A stretch of 64,000 nucleotides of DNA. Source: JAFECT01 sp035551675. GTDB lineage: Bacteria > Pseudomonadota > Alphaproteobacteria > Caulobacterales > Caulobacteraceae. The position numbers and the translations under genes are program-made. The first letter of the stretch is position 1, and every line of letters starts with the position of its first letter. Positions 43,617-51,834 of the stretch are shown in pieces. Below the pieces are notes generated by a model, which saw only the letters and a list, made by a program, of their open reading frames with translations, searched no databases and was not told the origin of the DNA. The stretch lies in assembly GCA_035551675.1 (NCBI GenBank), contig DASZMV010000024.1, positions 31,251-95,250 on the forward strand, given 5' to 3'.

Positions 43617-43782
43617 GTCAAAAGTCTCCTGAACGCGCAAAAGCGACGCCGACGCCCGGCTCTGAAATGGGAACTCAAGAGCCGGCGCGCGCGCGCTGTT
43701 TCGCGGAAGCGGTCCGTTATAGGGATCGAAACGCTTACGTCAATGGGGTTCGAGGCCCTAAATGGGCAGCGTTTACGGGATT

Positions 43783-44256
43783 TCAAGCAGCGGGGCGGTT
43801 CGCCGCGGCGGCGGCCGGCGGCTCCTGCAGCAGGCGCGTCAGAAGCTCAAGTAAAACAGCGGCTTCCGCATCGGACAGTTCGCCTCGCAGCACCGCCTCG
43901 TGCTCCTCCACCCGGGGCTCGGCCCGGGCGAGCGCGGTCCGCCCCTCGTCGGTCATGTGGAGACTGACCGTGCGCCGGTCGCGACCGGGTCGCCGCTCGA
44001 TGAGTCTCCGCTTGACCAGCTGGTCGAGCAGCTGAGTCAGGGACGACCGGTCGAGCCCGGCGGCGGCGGCGATTTCGGTCTGGGAGCGACCGGGGTTCAA
44101 CTCGACCAGCTTCAGCACCCCGAACTGGCCAGGCGCCACCCCCGCCTCGCCGCCCAGCCGGGCGAACAGTCCGTTCGAGCGCAAGAAGGCGCGGCGCAGC
44201 TGATAGCCGATCCGCTGGTCCAGGGGTCCGAAATCGAGGGGCTCTTTCTCAGCCAT
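43783..44256 (-). CDS. MarR family transcriptional regulator
   Basis: 157 residues. The winged helix-turn-helix has the recognition helix in IAAAAGLDRSSLTQLLDQLV and the wing in LIERRPGRDRRTVSLHMTDE. It is divergent from a secreted S41 peptidase gene. A perfect 24-nt palindrome lies in the 80-bp gap between their starts, so it probably represses both genes and releases on binding a ligand (inference). Its ligand is unknown. Confidence 0.92.
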   Translation of the reverse strand: MAEKEPLDFGPLDQRIGYQLRRAFLRSNGLFARLGGEAGVAPGQFGVLKLVELNPGRSQTEIAAAAGLDRSSLTQLLDQLVKRRLIERRPGRDRRTVSLHMTDEGRTALARAEPRVEEHEAVLRGELSDAEAAVLLELLTRLLQEPPAAAAANRPAA

Positions 44257-44288
44257 GAAACAACCCTACGCCGATTTAATTTGCATCA

Positions 44289-44312
44289 AAATAGTTTTGA
44301 GTAAAACTATTT
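44289..44312. promoter_or_regulatory. Perfect palindrome: probable MarR operator
   Basis: AAATAGTTTT-GAGT-AAAACTATTT, two perfect 10-nt half-sites with a four-base centre, AT-rich in a GC-rich genome. It lies 32 bp upstream of the MarR start and 24 bp upstream of the S41 peptidase ATG. The spacing and symmetry are those of a dimeric MarR-type site. Confidence 0.75.
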
Positions 44313-44336
44313 GCCAGACCCGTTGGGAGAGCCCCC

Positions 44337-45407
44337 ATGCGCCGCCAGACGCTCGTTGCCGCCGCAGCCCTGATCGCCCTCGCGACCCCTACCCTGGCCC
44401 AATCCGTCGCCCCGCCGGCCGGGCCTGCGGCCGCCGCGGCGGAAGCGCCGCAAGCGCCGATGACCGCGGCCGAACGCAAGACGGTGATCGAAACCCTTGC
44501 CAAGACGCTCGAGGACAACTTCGTCTTTCCCGACGTGGCGAAGAAGTACGCGGCGATGCTGCGCGCGAACCTGGCGTCCGGCGCCTACGACCAACTGGCC
44601 GACCCGAAGGACTTCGCCAAGCGCGTCACCGCCGACCTGCAGGCCGTGTCGCCCGACGGCCATCTTCGCCTCGCGCTTATGAGCGCGTTCCGGGGGCCGC
44701 CGCCGGGAACCGCGCCGATGCACGGCGGCGCGCCGCTCGGTCTCGACGAAACCAAGATGATCGGCGACGTCATGTATCTCGATTTCAATGGTTTCCCCGG
44801 CGATCCGGAAGAGGTCAAGGCGCTGCGCACGTTCATGCTTGCCCACGCCGATGCCAAGGCGGTGATCATCGACAGCCGTCACAACCACGGCGGCGGCCTC
44901 GACGAAATCGATGTGATGGCCGCCCTACTCTATCCCCAGCGCACGACGCTCGTGCGCATGGACACCCGCGCCGCGGTCGCCGTCGCCCACGGCGATCCCC
45001 TCGGCAATGCGCCCACGATCGTGAAACAGCCCTCGCCGCCCGAATTCGATCGTCGCGATCACATCGCGATCCCCGATCCGGTCGAGCACCGGCTTTCGCA
45101 TGTGCCGGTCTACTATCTGGTTTCGCACAAGACCGCGTCCGCCGGCGAGCACGCGGCGCTGGTGTTCAAACGGACCCACCGCGCGACCCTGGTCGGCGAA
45201 ACCACCTATGGCGCCGGCCACTACGGCGGCGTCGAGCCGATCGGCGATCGCTTCGCCGCGTTCATTCCGGTGGGCCGCACCTACGATCCGGACACCAACT
45301 GGGATTGGGAGGGCAAGGGCGTCGCCCCTGATGTCGCGGTTCCCGCCGACCAAGCGCTGGACAAGGCGCTGGAGCTCGCGAAAGCGGCGGGCGCGCACCC
45401 GAACTAG
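44337..45407 (+). CDS. Secreted S41-family peptidase (CtpA/IRBP-like)
   Basis: 356 residues. The signal peptide ends in PTLAQS. The N-terminal helical domain (MTAAERKTVIETLAKTLEDN) is followed by the S41 core: MYLDFNGFPGDPEEV, VIIDSRHNHGGGLDEID, and the nucleophile in SHKTASAGEHAALVFKR (Ser about 268). There is no PDZ domain, as in the IRBP-like short type. It may cleave peptides in the periplasm. Control by the divergent MarR is likely. It converges with the ABM-like gene; both stop codons use one CTAG at 45404-45407. Confidence 0.88.
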   Translation: MRRQTLVAAAALIALATPTLAQSVAPPAGPAAAAAEAPQAPMTAAERKTVIETLAKTLEDNFVFPDVAKKYAAMLRANLASGAYDQLADPKDFAKRVTADLQAVSPDGHLRLALMSAFRGPPPGTAPMHGGAPLGLDETKMIGDVMYLDFNGFPGDPEEVKALRTFMLAHADAKAVIIDSRHNHGGGLDEIDVMAALLYPQRTTLVRMDTRAAVAVAHGDPLGNAPTIVKQPSPPEFDRRDHIAIPDPVEHRLSHVPVYYLVSHKTASAGEHAALVFKRTHRATLVGETTYGAGHYGGVEPIGDRFAAFIPVGRTYDPDTNWDWEGKGVAPDVAVPADQALDKALELAKAAGAHPN

Positions 45408-45715
45408 TCCAATTTTGCAACCACGCGGTGGTGCTCGACCTTGTCGGGCCGCGTCAGCAGGAAGCGGTCGTCTTCGGGGTAGTAACGCGCGCGCTCGACG
45501 TCTTCGCCCGCGAAGCCCGTGATGTCGTTCATCGAGCGCCACCAGCTCAGCGTCGTGACTTCGGTGCGGCCGTCGCCGAGCGCGCGGAAGAGCATCTGGA
45601 AACCGAGGTTGCCGGGCGTCGCGGCATAGTCGGCGCCGCCGGTCTTTTCGATGTAGCCGCGGTAGGCGTCTTCGTCTTCGGTGCGGATCAGAGCGGACCA
45701 GCGGCGAAGGATCAT
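45404..45715 (-). CDS. ABM-like dimeric alpha/beta-barrel protein
   Basis: 103 residues from ATG 45715; the open frame upstream is not supported. The pattern MILRRWSALIRTEDEDAYRG, then TTLSWWRSMNDITGFAGED and RYYPEDDRFLLTRPDKVEHH fits the antibiotic-biosynthesis-monooxygenase fold. Members include monooxygenases and small stress proteins. The role here is unknown. It starts four bases after adk, so it is the distal gene of the spc operon. Confidence 0.65.
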   Translation of the reverse strand: MILRRWSALIRTEDEDAYRGYIEKTGGADYAATPGNLGFQMLFRALGDGRTEVTTLSWWRSMNDITGFAGEDVERARYYPEDDRFLLTRPDKVEHHRVVAKLD

Positions 45716-45719
45716 GACG

Positions 45720-46301
45720 TCAGAGGCGGTCGATCGCCTGGGCGATGGCGCTCTCGACCTCGGCGATGGGGCGCATGCCGTCGACTTCAACGATTTTGCG
45801 CTGCGCCTCGTAGTAGGGCAGCAGCGGCGCGGTCTGGGCGTTGTAGGCGGCGAGCCGGACCTTGAAGGATTCCGGATTGTCGTCCGGGCGGCCGTCGACT
45901 TCGAAACGCTTGGAAATGCGCGCGAGCAGAGCGGCTTCGTCGACGAGAAGGCGGACGACCCGATCGATCGAACGGCCGCGGCCGGCCAGCATCTTGTCGA
46001 GCGCTTCGGCTTGGGCGACGGTGCGCGGGAAACCGTCGAAGATGGCGCCGCCGTGCTGTTCGGCCTCGTCCATGCGCTCTTCGATCAGCGCAATGACGAT
46101 CTCGTCGGTGACCAGGCCGCCGGACGCCATGATCGGCGCCACGCGTTTTCCAAGATCACTGCCGGCTGCAATCGCCGCGCGCAGCATGTCGCCGGTCGAG
46201 AGCTGGATCATGCCGCGCTTCTCGACCAGGAACTTGGCCTGGGTGCCCTTGCCCGAGCCCGGAGGCCCGAACAGGATCAGATTGAGCGGCCCCCAGGCCA
46301 C
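45720..46301 (-). CDS. adk: Adenylate kinase (short, lid-less type)
   Basis: 193 residues starting at GTG, two bases after the secY stop. P-loop GPPGSGKGT (12-20), NMP-binding LSTGDMLRAAI and FDGFPRTVAQA are clear. The Zn-lid segment is absent, as in the short bacterial type. It interconverts AMP and ATP with two ADP. Adk behind secY is the ancient spc arrangement. Confidence 0.97.
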   Translation of the reverse strand: MAWGPLNLILFGPPGSGKGTQAKFLVEKRGMIQLSTGDMLRAAIAAGSDLGKRVAPIMASGGLVTDEIVIALIEERMDEAEQHGGAIFDGFPRTVAQAEALDKMLAGRGRSIDRVVRLLVDEAALLARISKRFEVDGRPDDNPESFKVRLAAYNAQTAPLLPYYEAQRKIVEVDGMRPIAEVESAIAQAIDRL

Positions 46302-46303
46302 GA

Positions 46304-47665
46304 TCAGCGCCCTCTACCGGCGCCGCGCAGCTTGGCCTTCTTGATCAGGCCTTCGTACTGGTGCGCGAGCAGGTGCGACTGGATCTGGGCCACCGTGTCC
46401 ATCATCACCGAGACCACGATCAGGAGCGAGGTGCCGGTGAAGGCGAGCTGGACCGCCACCACGTTGGTGATCAGTTCGGGGATCAGGCACACCGCGGTGA
46501 CATAGAGCGCGCCGATGGCGGTCAGACGCGTCAAGACATAGTCGAGATACTCGCCGGTGCGCTTGCCGGGACGAATGCCGGGCAGGAAACCGCCGTACTT
46601 GCGCAGGTTCTCCGCCGTCTCCTCGGGGTTGAACACCACCGAGGTGTAGAAGAAGCAGAAGAAGATGATCAGCGCGGCGTAGAGCAGGATGAACACCGGC
46701 TGGCCGTGCTGGAGCTGCTGGGTCACCGGGATGAGCCAGCCCATCCAGGGCGGCATCTTGCTGGTGGTCAGAAAGGCCGCGGCCGTGGTCGGCAGGAGCA
46801 GCAGCGACGACGCGAAGATCGGTGGGATCACGCCGGAGGTATTGACCTTCAACGGCAGAAACGAACTCTCGCCGCCGAACATGCGGTTGCCCACCTGGCG
46901 CTTAGGATACTGCACCAGCAGTCGCCGTTGGGCGCGCTCCATGAAGACGATGAAGACCAGGATTGCGATCGCGCCCGCGATGATCGCCAGCATCAGCACC
47001 GGCGACACGCCGCCCGCCTTGCCGCCGCCGCCCAGCATGTTGCCGAGCGTGGTTGGCAGTCGCGAGACGATGCCCGCGAAGATGATCAGCGAGTTGCCGT
47101 TGCCGACGCCGCGCGAGGTGACCTGTTCACCCAGCCACATCAGGAACAGGGTGCCGCCGGTCAGCGTCGCCATGGTGCCGATCATGAAGAATGGACCGTT
47201 GTAGGGGCCGGGCGAAACGACGCCCTGGTTCAACAGTCCGATCCCGATGCCGAAACTCTGCGCCAGGGCGAGGATCACGGTCAGGTAGCGGGTGTATTGG
47301 TTCAGCTGCTTGCGGCCGGCTTCGCCGCCTTCCTTCTTCAGCTTTTCCCACGGCGGATAGATCGACTGCATCAACTGCACGATGATCGACGCCGAGATGT
47401 AGGGCATCACGTTCAGGGCGAAGATCGCCATGTGCTGAACCGCGCCGCCCGAGAAGGTGTTGAACATGTCGAAGATGCCCGTGCCCTTGCCGGCGGCGGT
47501 CTGAGCAAACTTCTGGGTGTCCACGCCCGCGAGCGGGATGAAGGTGCCGAAGCGATAGACGATGAGCGCGCCCACCGTGAACAGCAGGCGCTTGTGGAGC
47601 TCCGTGGCCTTCTGGAAGGCGCCGAAGTTGATGTTGGCGGCTAACTGTTCGGCTGCCGAGGCCAT
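46304..47665 (-). CDS. secY: Preprotein translocase subunit SecY
   Basis: 453 residues with ten transmembrane segments. The first conserved segment is FTLGALIVYRFGTFIPLAGVD-type (residues about 30-50); other family motifs are GGAVQHMAIFALNVMPYISA, LNQYTRYLTVILAL and GFLPGIRPGKRTGEYLD. It forms the inner-membrane Sec channel with SecE and SecG. It follows rplO (81 bp) and precedes adk. Confidence 0.98.
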   Translation of the reverse strand: MASAAEQLAANINFGAFQKATELHKRLLFTVGALIVYRFGTFIPLAGVDTQKFAQTAAGKGTGIFDMFNTFSGGAVQHMAIFALNVMPYISASIIVQLMQSIYPPWEKLKKEGGEAGRKQLNQYTRYLTVILALAQSFGIGIGLLNQGVVSPGPYNGPFFMIGTMATLTGGTLFLMWLGEQVTSRGVGNGNSLIIFAGIVSRLPTTLGNMLGGGGKAGGVSPVLMLAIIAGAIAILVFIVFMERAQRRLLVQYPKRQVGNRMFGGESSFLPLKVNTSGVIPPIFASSLLLLPTTAAAFLTTSKMPPWMGWLIPVTQQLQHGQPVFILLYAALIIFFCFFYTSVVFNPEETAENLRKYGGFLPGIRPGKRTGEYLDYVLTRLTAIGALYVTAVCLIPELITNVVAVQLAFTGTSLLIVVSVMMDTVAQIQSHLLAHQYEGLIKKAKLRGAGRGR

Positions 47666-47746
47666 ATGGGTCGTCCCCGAGACTTAAACGTGAGGTCTCA
47701 AATAGGTGAAAGCCGGGCCCGGCGCGAGGGCCGGGCCGAAAATCGC

Positions 47747-48241
47747 TTAAGCTTCCTTGGCTTCGTCGTTCGCCGGTTCCGGACGGGTGAGCGTCAGCTT
47801 GCCGCCGGCGGCCTCGACCGCCTTGATCGCCGAGGCGGAGGCGGACCAGACGACCAGGTCGAGCTTGGCCTTCAGTTCGCCGTTGCCGAGCAGGCGCACG
47901 CCGTCCTTGGCCCGGCGGATGACGCCGGCCGCGATCAGCACGTCGGCGTCGACGGTCTTCTTGATGTCGATCTTCTTGGCGTCGATGGCCTTCTGGAGGC
48001 GCCAGAGGTTCACTTCGACGAGCTTCAGCGCGAAGGGATTGTTGAAGCCGCGCTTGGGCATGCGCATGTGCAGCGGCATCTGGCCGCCTTCGAAGCCGCG
48101 GAGCGCGACGCCTGTACGCGATTTCTGGCCCTTGACGCCGCGACCGGAGGTCTTGCCCTTGCCCGAGCCCGGACCGCGGCCGACGCGCATGCGCTTCTTG
48201 TGTGCGCCTTCGTTCTCGCGGATTTCGTTCAGCTTGGTCAT
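47747..48241 (-). CDS. rplO: 50S ribosomal protein L15
   Basis: 164 residues. The N-terminal signature is GRGPGSGKGKTSGRGVKGQK followed by the RGFEGGQMPLHMRMPKRGFN core. It binds 23S rRNA at a late step of 50S assembly. It has a short extra C-terminal tail (RPEPANDEAKEA). Confidence 0.97.
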   Translation of the reverse strand: MTKLNEIRENEGAHKKRMRVGRGPGSGKGKTSGRGVKGQKSRTGVALRGFEGGQMPLHMRMPKRGFNNPFALKLVEVNLWRLQKAIDAKKIDIKKTVDADVLIAAGVIRRAKDGVRLLGNGELKAKLDLVVWSASASAIKAVEAAGGKLTLTRPEPANDEAKEA

Positions 48242-48324
48242 CTCAGCCTTCTCCTCGGAGCATAGGCGCCAGGGAAAAGGCCCTGACTCGGCTTGGGTTT
48301 ATGTAACCGCTCTAAAGCGGGTTG

Positions 48325-48516
48325 TTACTTCTTGGCCGGCTTCTCGACCACGGCCACCATGTGGTGGACCTTGGCGATCATGCCGCGCACTTCCGGCGTG
48401 TCCTTCAGCGTGCGCTCGCGGCCGAGGCGGTTGAGGCCCAGGCCGATGAGGGTCGCGCGCTGATCGGTCTTGCGACGGATCGGGCTGCCGGTCTGTTTGA
48501 TGGTGATGTCAGCCAT
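48325..48516 (-). CDS. rpmD: 50S ribosomal protein L30
   Basis: 63 residues from ATG 48516. The compact L30 pattern is IKQTGSPIRRKTDQRATLIG, then GLNRLGRERTLKDTPEVRGM and the terminal VVEKPAKK. It follows rpsE by 10 bp. Confidence 0.96.
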   Translation of the reverse strand: MADITIKQTGSPIRRKTDQRATLIGLGLNRLGRERTLKDTPEVRGMIAKVHHMVAVVEKPAKK

Positions 48517-48526
48517 AACTCGGTCC

Positions 48527-49108
48527 TCAGCCTTCCAGGGCGTCGGGGGCCGACGCGCCATCGGCGCGGCGACCGATGATGTCGCCCACCTTCTTGCCGC
48601 GCTTGGAGGCGACCTGGCGGGGCGAGCTCTGAACCTTCAGGGCCTCGAAGGTCGCACGCACCATGTTGTAGGGGTTCGACGAGCCGGTGGACTTGCCCAC
48701 CACGTCCTGCACGCCGAGCGTTTCCAGCACCGCGCGCATCGGACCGCCGGCGATCACGCCGGTGCCTGGAGGCGCCGCGCGCACCATCACCTTGCCCGCG
48801 CCCCAGCGGCCGTTGCCGTCGTGGTGCAGGGTCCGGCTCTCGCGCAGCGGAACGCGGATCATCGACTTCTTTGCTTCTTCGGTCGCCTTGCGGATGGCTT
48901 CCGGCACTTCGCGCGCCTTGCCGTGACCGAAACCCACGCGCCCCTTCTGATCGCCGACGATCATGAGGGCGGCGAAGGAGAAGCGGCGGCCGCCTTTGAC
49001 GGTCGCGGCCACGCGGTTGATGTGAACCAGCTTCTCGACCAGTTCGTTTTCGCGGTCTTCGGCGTTATCCCGCCGGCGATCGCCGCCTCGTTCGTCTCTG
49101 CGAGCCAT
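48527..49108 (-). CDS. rpsE: 30S ribosomal protein S5
   Basis: 193 residues. The dsRBD-like N domain reads LVHINRVAATVKGGRRFSF, then VGFGHGKAREVPEAIRKA. The C domain has GTGVIAGGPMRAVLETLGV and GSSNPYNMVRATFEALK. The N-terminus (ARRDERGGDRRRDNAED) is a longer basic/acidic tail than in E. coli. It contributes to decoding accuracy and translocation. Confidence 0.97.
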   Translation of the reverse strand: MARRDERGGDRRRDNAEDRENELVEKLVHINRVAATVKGGRRFSFAALMIVGDQKGRVGFGHGKAREVPEAIRKATEEAKKSMIRVPLRESRTLHHDGNGRWGAGKVMVRAAPPGTGVIAGGPMRAVLETLGVQDVVGKSTGSSNPYNMVRATFEALKVQSSPRQVASKRGKKVGDIIGRRADGASAPDALEG

Positions 49109-49118
49109 TGCGATCCTC

Positions 49119-49472
49119 TTAGAAGTTCAGGCCGGCTTCACGCGCGGCGTCCGCCAACGCCTTCACGCGGCCGTGGAAGAGATAACCGCCGCGATCGAAG
49201 ACCACGTCGGTGACGCCGGCCTCCTTGGCGCGTTCGGCAAGCAGTTTTCCGACCTTGGCGGCGGCGTCCTTGTTGGAGCCGCCGGTCTTGCCGGTCTCCA
49301 GCGTCGAGGCAGCGGCCAGGGTCACGCCCTTCAGATCGTCGATGATCTGGGCGGAGATGTTCTTGGACGAGCGGAAGACCGACAGGCGCGGACGGCCGTT
49401 CGCCACCTTCTTGAGCCGCGTGCGGTTCCGTTCGGAACGCCGCGAGTGCAGATCGCGAGATGTAAGGGCCAT
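49119..49472 (-). CDS. rplR: 50S ribosomal protein L18
   Basis: 117 residues. The pattern is RSERNRTRLKKVANGRPRLS, then VFRSSKNISAQIIDD and the terminal FHGRVKALADAAREAGLNF. It binds 5S rRNA with L5 and L25. Confidence 0.97.
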   Translation of the reverse strand: MALTSRDLHSRRSERNRTRLKKVANGRPRLSVFRSSKNISAQIIDDLKGVTLAAASTLETGKTGGSNKDAAAKVGKLLAERAKEAGVTDVVFDRGGYLFHGRVKALADAAREAGLNF

Positions 49473-49475
49473 GAC

Positions 49476-50009
49476 CTACTTCTTCTTGCCTTCCTTGCGG
49501 CGGACTTTCTCGCCCGCGTAACGCACGCCCTTGCCCTTGTAAGGCTCCGGCGGACGAATCTTGCGGATGCGCGCGGCGAGTTCGCCCACGAGTTGCTTGT
49601 CGATGCCCGAGATCCGGATCTCGGTCTGCTTGGGCGTGGCGAAGGTGATGCCGTCCGGCGCGGGGATGTCCACGTCGTGCGAGAAGCCGAGCTGCATCGA
49701 GAGCGCCTTGCCCTTCATCGCCGCGCGGTAGCCCACGCCCACCAGCTCGAGGACCTCCTCGTAGCCCTGAGTCACGCCGTGAACCATGTTGTTCACCAGC
49801 GAGCGCGACAGGCCCCACATGGCGGCGGCGCGCGTGGAGTCGTCACGCGGCGTGAGCTTCAGCTCATCGGCTTCCTGCTGGACATGGATTTCGTCCGCGA
49901 CGGTCCAGGCGAGCTGACCCTTGGGCCCCTTCACCGTGACCGTCTGGCCATTCAGCGTCACCTGGACGCCTTTGGGCACGGCGATCGGCAGTTTTCCAAT
50001 ACGAGACAT
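49476..50009 (-). CDS. rplF: 50S ribosomal protein L6
   Basis: 177 residues from ATG 50009. The L6 double domain is seen in MSRIGKLPIAVPKGVQVTLN, VNNMVHGVTQGYEEVLELVG and the C-terminal YKGKGVRYAGEKVRRKEGKK. It is near the sarcin-ricin loop. Four bases separate it from rplR. Confidence 0.97.
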   Translation of the reverse strand: MSRIGKLPIAVPKGVQVTLNGQTVTVKGPKGQLAWTVADEIHVQQEADELKLTPRDDSTRAAAMWGLSRSLVNNMVHGVTQGYEEVLELVGVGYRAAMKGKALSMQLGFSHDVDIPAPDGITFATPKQTEIRISGIDKQLVGELAARIRKIRPPEPYKGKGVRYAGEKVRRKEGKKK

Positions 50010-50031
50010 CGTCGGTTCCCTTCGCCCTGCC

Positions 50032-50430
50032 CTAGTAGACGCGGCAGAGCACTTCGCCGCCAACATTGGCGTCGCGCGCGGCGTTGTCGCTCATGACGCC
50101 CTTCGGCGTCGACAGGATCGAGATCCCGAGGCCGTTCTTGATCGGCTTCAGGTCACGGATGGAGGAGTAGACGCGGCGGCCCGGCTTCGAGACGCGGGCG
50201 ATCTCGGCGATCACCGGCTGGCCGTCGAAGTACTTCAGCTCGATTTCGAACTGCGGATGCTGGCCGGGTTCTTCCACCAGGTGGAAGCCGCGGATGTAAC
50301 CTTCGTCCTGCAGCACGTTGAGCACGCGCTCGCGCAGCTTGGACGCCGGCGTCAGCACCTTGGAACGCTTGCGGGTGGCCGCGTTCTTGATGCGGGCGAT
50401 CAGGTCGCTCAGGGGATCGTGAATCGACAT
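50032..50430 (-). CDS. rpsH: 30S ribosomal protein S8
   Basis: 132 residues. The signature is HDPLSDLIARIKNAATRKRS at the start and YSSIRDLKPIKNGLGISILS, then GVMSDNAARDANVGGEVLCR at the end. It binds the central domain of 16S rRNA. In E. coli it also represses the spc operon translationally; whether it does so here cannot be seen. Confidence 0.97.
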   Translation of the reverse strand: MSIHDPLSDLIARIKNAATRKRSKVLTPASKLRERVLNVLQDEGYIRGFHLVEEPGQHPQFEIELKYFDGQPVIAEIARVSKPGRRVYSSIRDLKPIKNGLGISILSTPKGVMSDNAARDANVGGEVLCRVY

Positions 50431-50437
50431 TTCGACC

Positions 50438-50743
50438 TCACCAGCTCGACTTGGTCATGCCCGGGATCTGACCGGCGGACGCGAGGTCGCGCAGGGCAAT
50501 TCGGGACATCTTGAGTTTGCGATAGTAGGCGCGCGGGCGACCGGTCAGGACGCAGCGGTTGCGGACGCGCGTCTTGGACGAATTGCGCGGCAGCTCGGCC
50601 AGCTTCAGGCGCGCTTCGAAGCGCTCCTCCAGCGGACGCTGTTCGTCGTTGGCGATCGCTTTGAGCTCATCGCGCTTGGAAGCGTATTGCTTGACGAGAC
50701 GCTTCACCATCTCGTTGCGGTTCACGGCGCTTTTCTTGGCCAT
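50438..50743 (-). CDS. rpsN: 30S ribosomal protein S14
   Basis: 101 residues, the long zinc-free type with no CxxC motifs. The start is AKKSAVNRNEMVKRLVKQYA, and the conserved C-terminal part contains NRCVLTGRPRAYYRKLKMSR. It is in the 30S head. Confidence 0.97.
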   Translation of the reverse strand: MAKKSAVNRNEMVKRLVKQYASKRDELKAIANDEQRPLEERFEARLKLAELPRNSSKTRVRNRCVLTGRPRAYYRKLKMSRIALRDLASAGQIPGMTKSSW

Positions 50744-50762
50744 CTGGTTCTTTCTCCCGCCC

Positions 50763-51527
50763 TTAGTTTTCGAACGGGAACTGGAATTCCTTCAGGAGGG
50801 CCTTGGCCTCCTGATCGGAACGCGCGGTGGTGCAGACCACAATGTCCATGCCCCAGGTTTGATCAATTTCGTCGTAATTGATCTCGGGGAACACGGTGTG
50901 CTCCTTCAGGCCCATGGCGAAGTTGCCGCGGCCGTCGAAGCTCTTGCCGTTCAGACCGCGGAAGTCGCGGACGCGCGGCAGGGCGATCGTGATCAGGCGA
51001 TCGAGGAACTCGTACATGCGGTCCTGGCGCAAGGTGACCTTGGCGCCGACGACCATGTTCTCACGCAGCTTGAAAGCGGCGACGGCCTTGCGCGACTTGC
51101 GCGACGAGGGCTTCTGACCGGTGATCGCGGCCAGGTCCTTCATCGCGGCGTCGGCCTTCTTGGAGTCGGCCACGGCTTCGCCGATGCCCATGTTCACGAC
51201 GATCTTTTCGATCTTCGGAATCTGCATGTCGTTCGAATAGCCGAACTGCTCCTTCATCGCCGCGCGGATCTTCTCGCGATAGATCTGCTTCATGCGCGGT
51301 TCGTAGTCTTTGCCGTCCGGCGTCTTGGCCACGCGGCCGTGAGCCTTGCCGACCGTGGCGCCGACGTCGCCGCGCTTGCGGCCCGAGCCCTTGTCGGCCT
51401 TGGCCTTGGCGCGTGCGCCTTCCGGCGACGCTTCGTGCGCGGCGGGAGCGGCGGCGGCGGCTTCAGCCTGCGCGGCTTCGGGTGCGGGCGCGGCGGCTTC
51501 CGGGGTTTCGTTCGGAGTATCAGACAT
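50763..51527 (-). CDS. rplE: 50S ribosomal protein L5 with long N-terminal extension
   Basis: 254 residues against the usual 180 or so. The core starts near residue 75 (YEPRMKQIYREKIRAAM) and has PKIEKIVVNMGIGEAVADSK, then PRVRDFRGLNGKSFDGRGNF. The first 74 residues are Ala/Pro/Glu-rich, then basic (KAKADKGSGRKRGDVG). ATG 51527 is preferred because a GAGG site precedes it and it overlaps the end of rplX by 8 bp. Starting at M79 would leave a 227-bp gap in a cluster with tiny gaps. The core binds 5S rRNA. The tail's role is unknown. Confidence 0.93.
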   Translation of the reverse strand: MSDTPNETPEAAAPAPEAAQAEAAAAAPAAHEASPEGARAKAKADKGSGRKRGDVGATVGKAHGRVAKTPDGKDYEPRMKQIYREKIRAAMKEQFGYSNDMQIPKIEKIVVNMGIGEAVADSKKADAAMKDLAAITGQKPSSRKSRKAVAAFKLRENMVVGAKVTLRQDRMYEFLDRLITIALPRVRDFRGLNGKSFDGRGNFAMGLKEHTVFPEINYDEIDQTWGMDIVVCTTARSDQEAKALLKEFQFPFEN

Positions 51528-51834
51528 CGATGACCTCGCCGGACTTCTTGGCGAAACGGACTTTCTTGTCGCCTTCCATGCGGAAGCCGACGCGGGTCGC
51601 CTCACCGTTCTTGCCCACGTACGCGACGTTGGACACGTGTATCGGCGCTTCCTTGTTGACGATGCCGCCCTGCGGATTCGTCTGCGACGGACGGGTGTGG
51701 CGCTGGACGACGTTGACGCCCTCCACCAGCAGCCTGTCCTCGAGCGGCCACACGCGGGTGACGTTGCCCTGGCGGCCCTTGTCCTTGCCCGCCAGCACGA
51801 CGACGCGGTCGCCCTTCTTGATCTTAGCGGCCAT
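51520..51834 (-). CDS. rplX: 50S ribosomal protein L24
   Basis: 104 residues from ATG 51834. The KOW pattern KIKKGDRVVVLAGKDKGRQG is followed by VEGVNVVQRHTRPSQTNPQG. It starts 50S assembly near the tunnel exit. Its ATG overlaps the rplN stop by one base. Confidence 0.97.
   Translation of the reverse strand: MAAKIKKGDRVVVLAGKDKGRQGNVTRVWPLEDRLLVEGVNVVQRHTRPSQTNPQGGIVNKEAPIHVSNVAYVGKNGEATRVGFRMEGDKKVRFAKKSGEVIDV

Noticed and set aside
46361..47644. Plus-strand frame (427 codons) opposite secY
   Set aside because: Antisense to a gene certain from its motifs; His/Arg/Gln-rich translation without family features.
50763..51293. Shorter L5 start at the internal ATG 51293
   Set aside because: No ribosome site precedes it and it would leave a 227-bp gap after rplX; the upstream ATG overlaps rplX and has a GAGG site. 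Not fully excluded.
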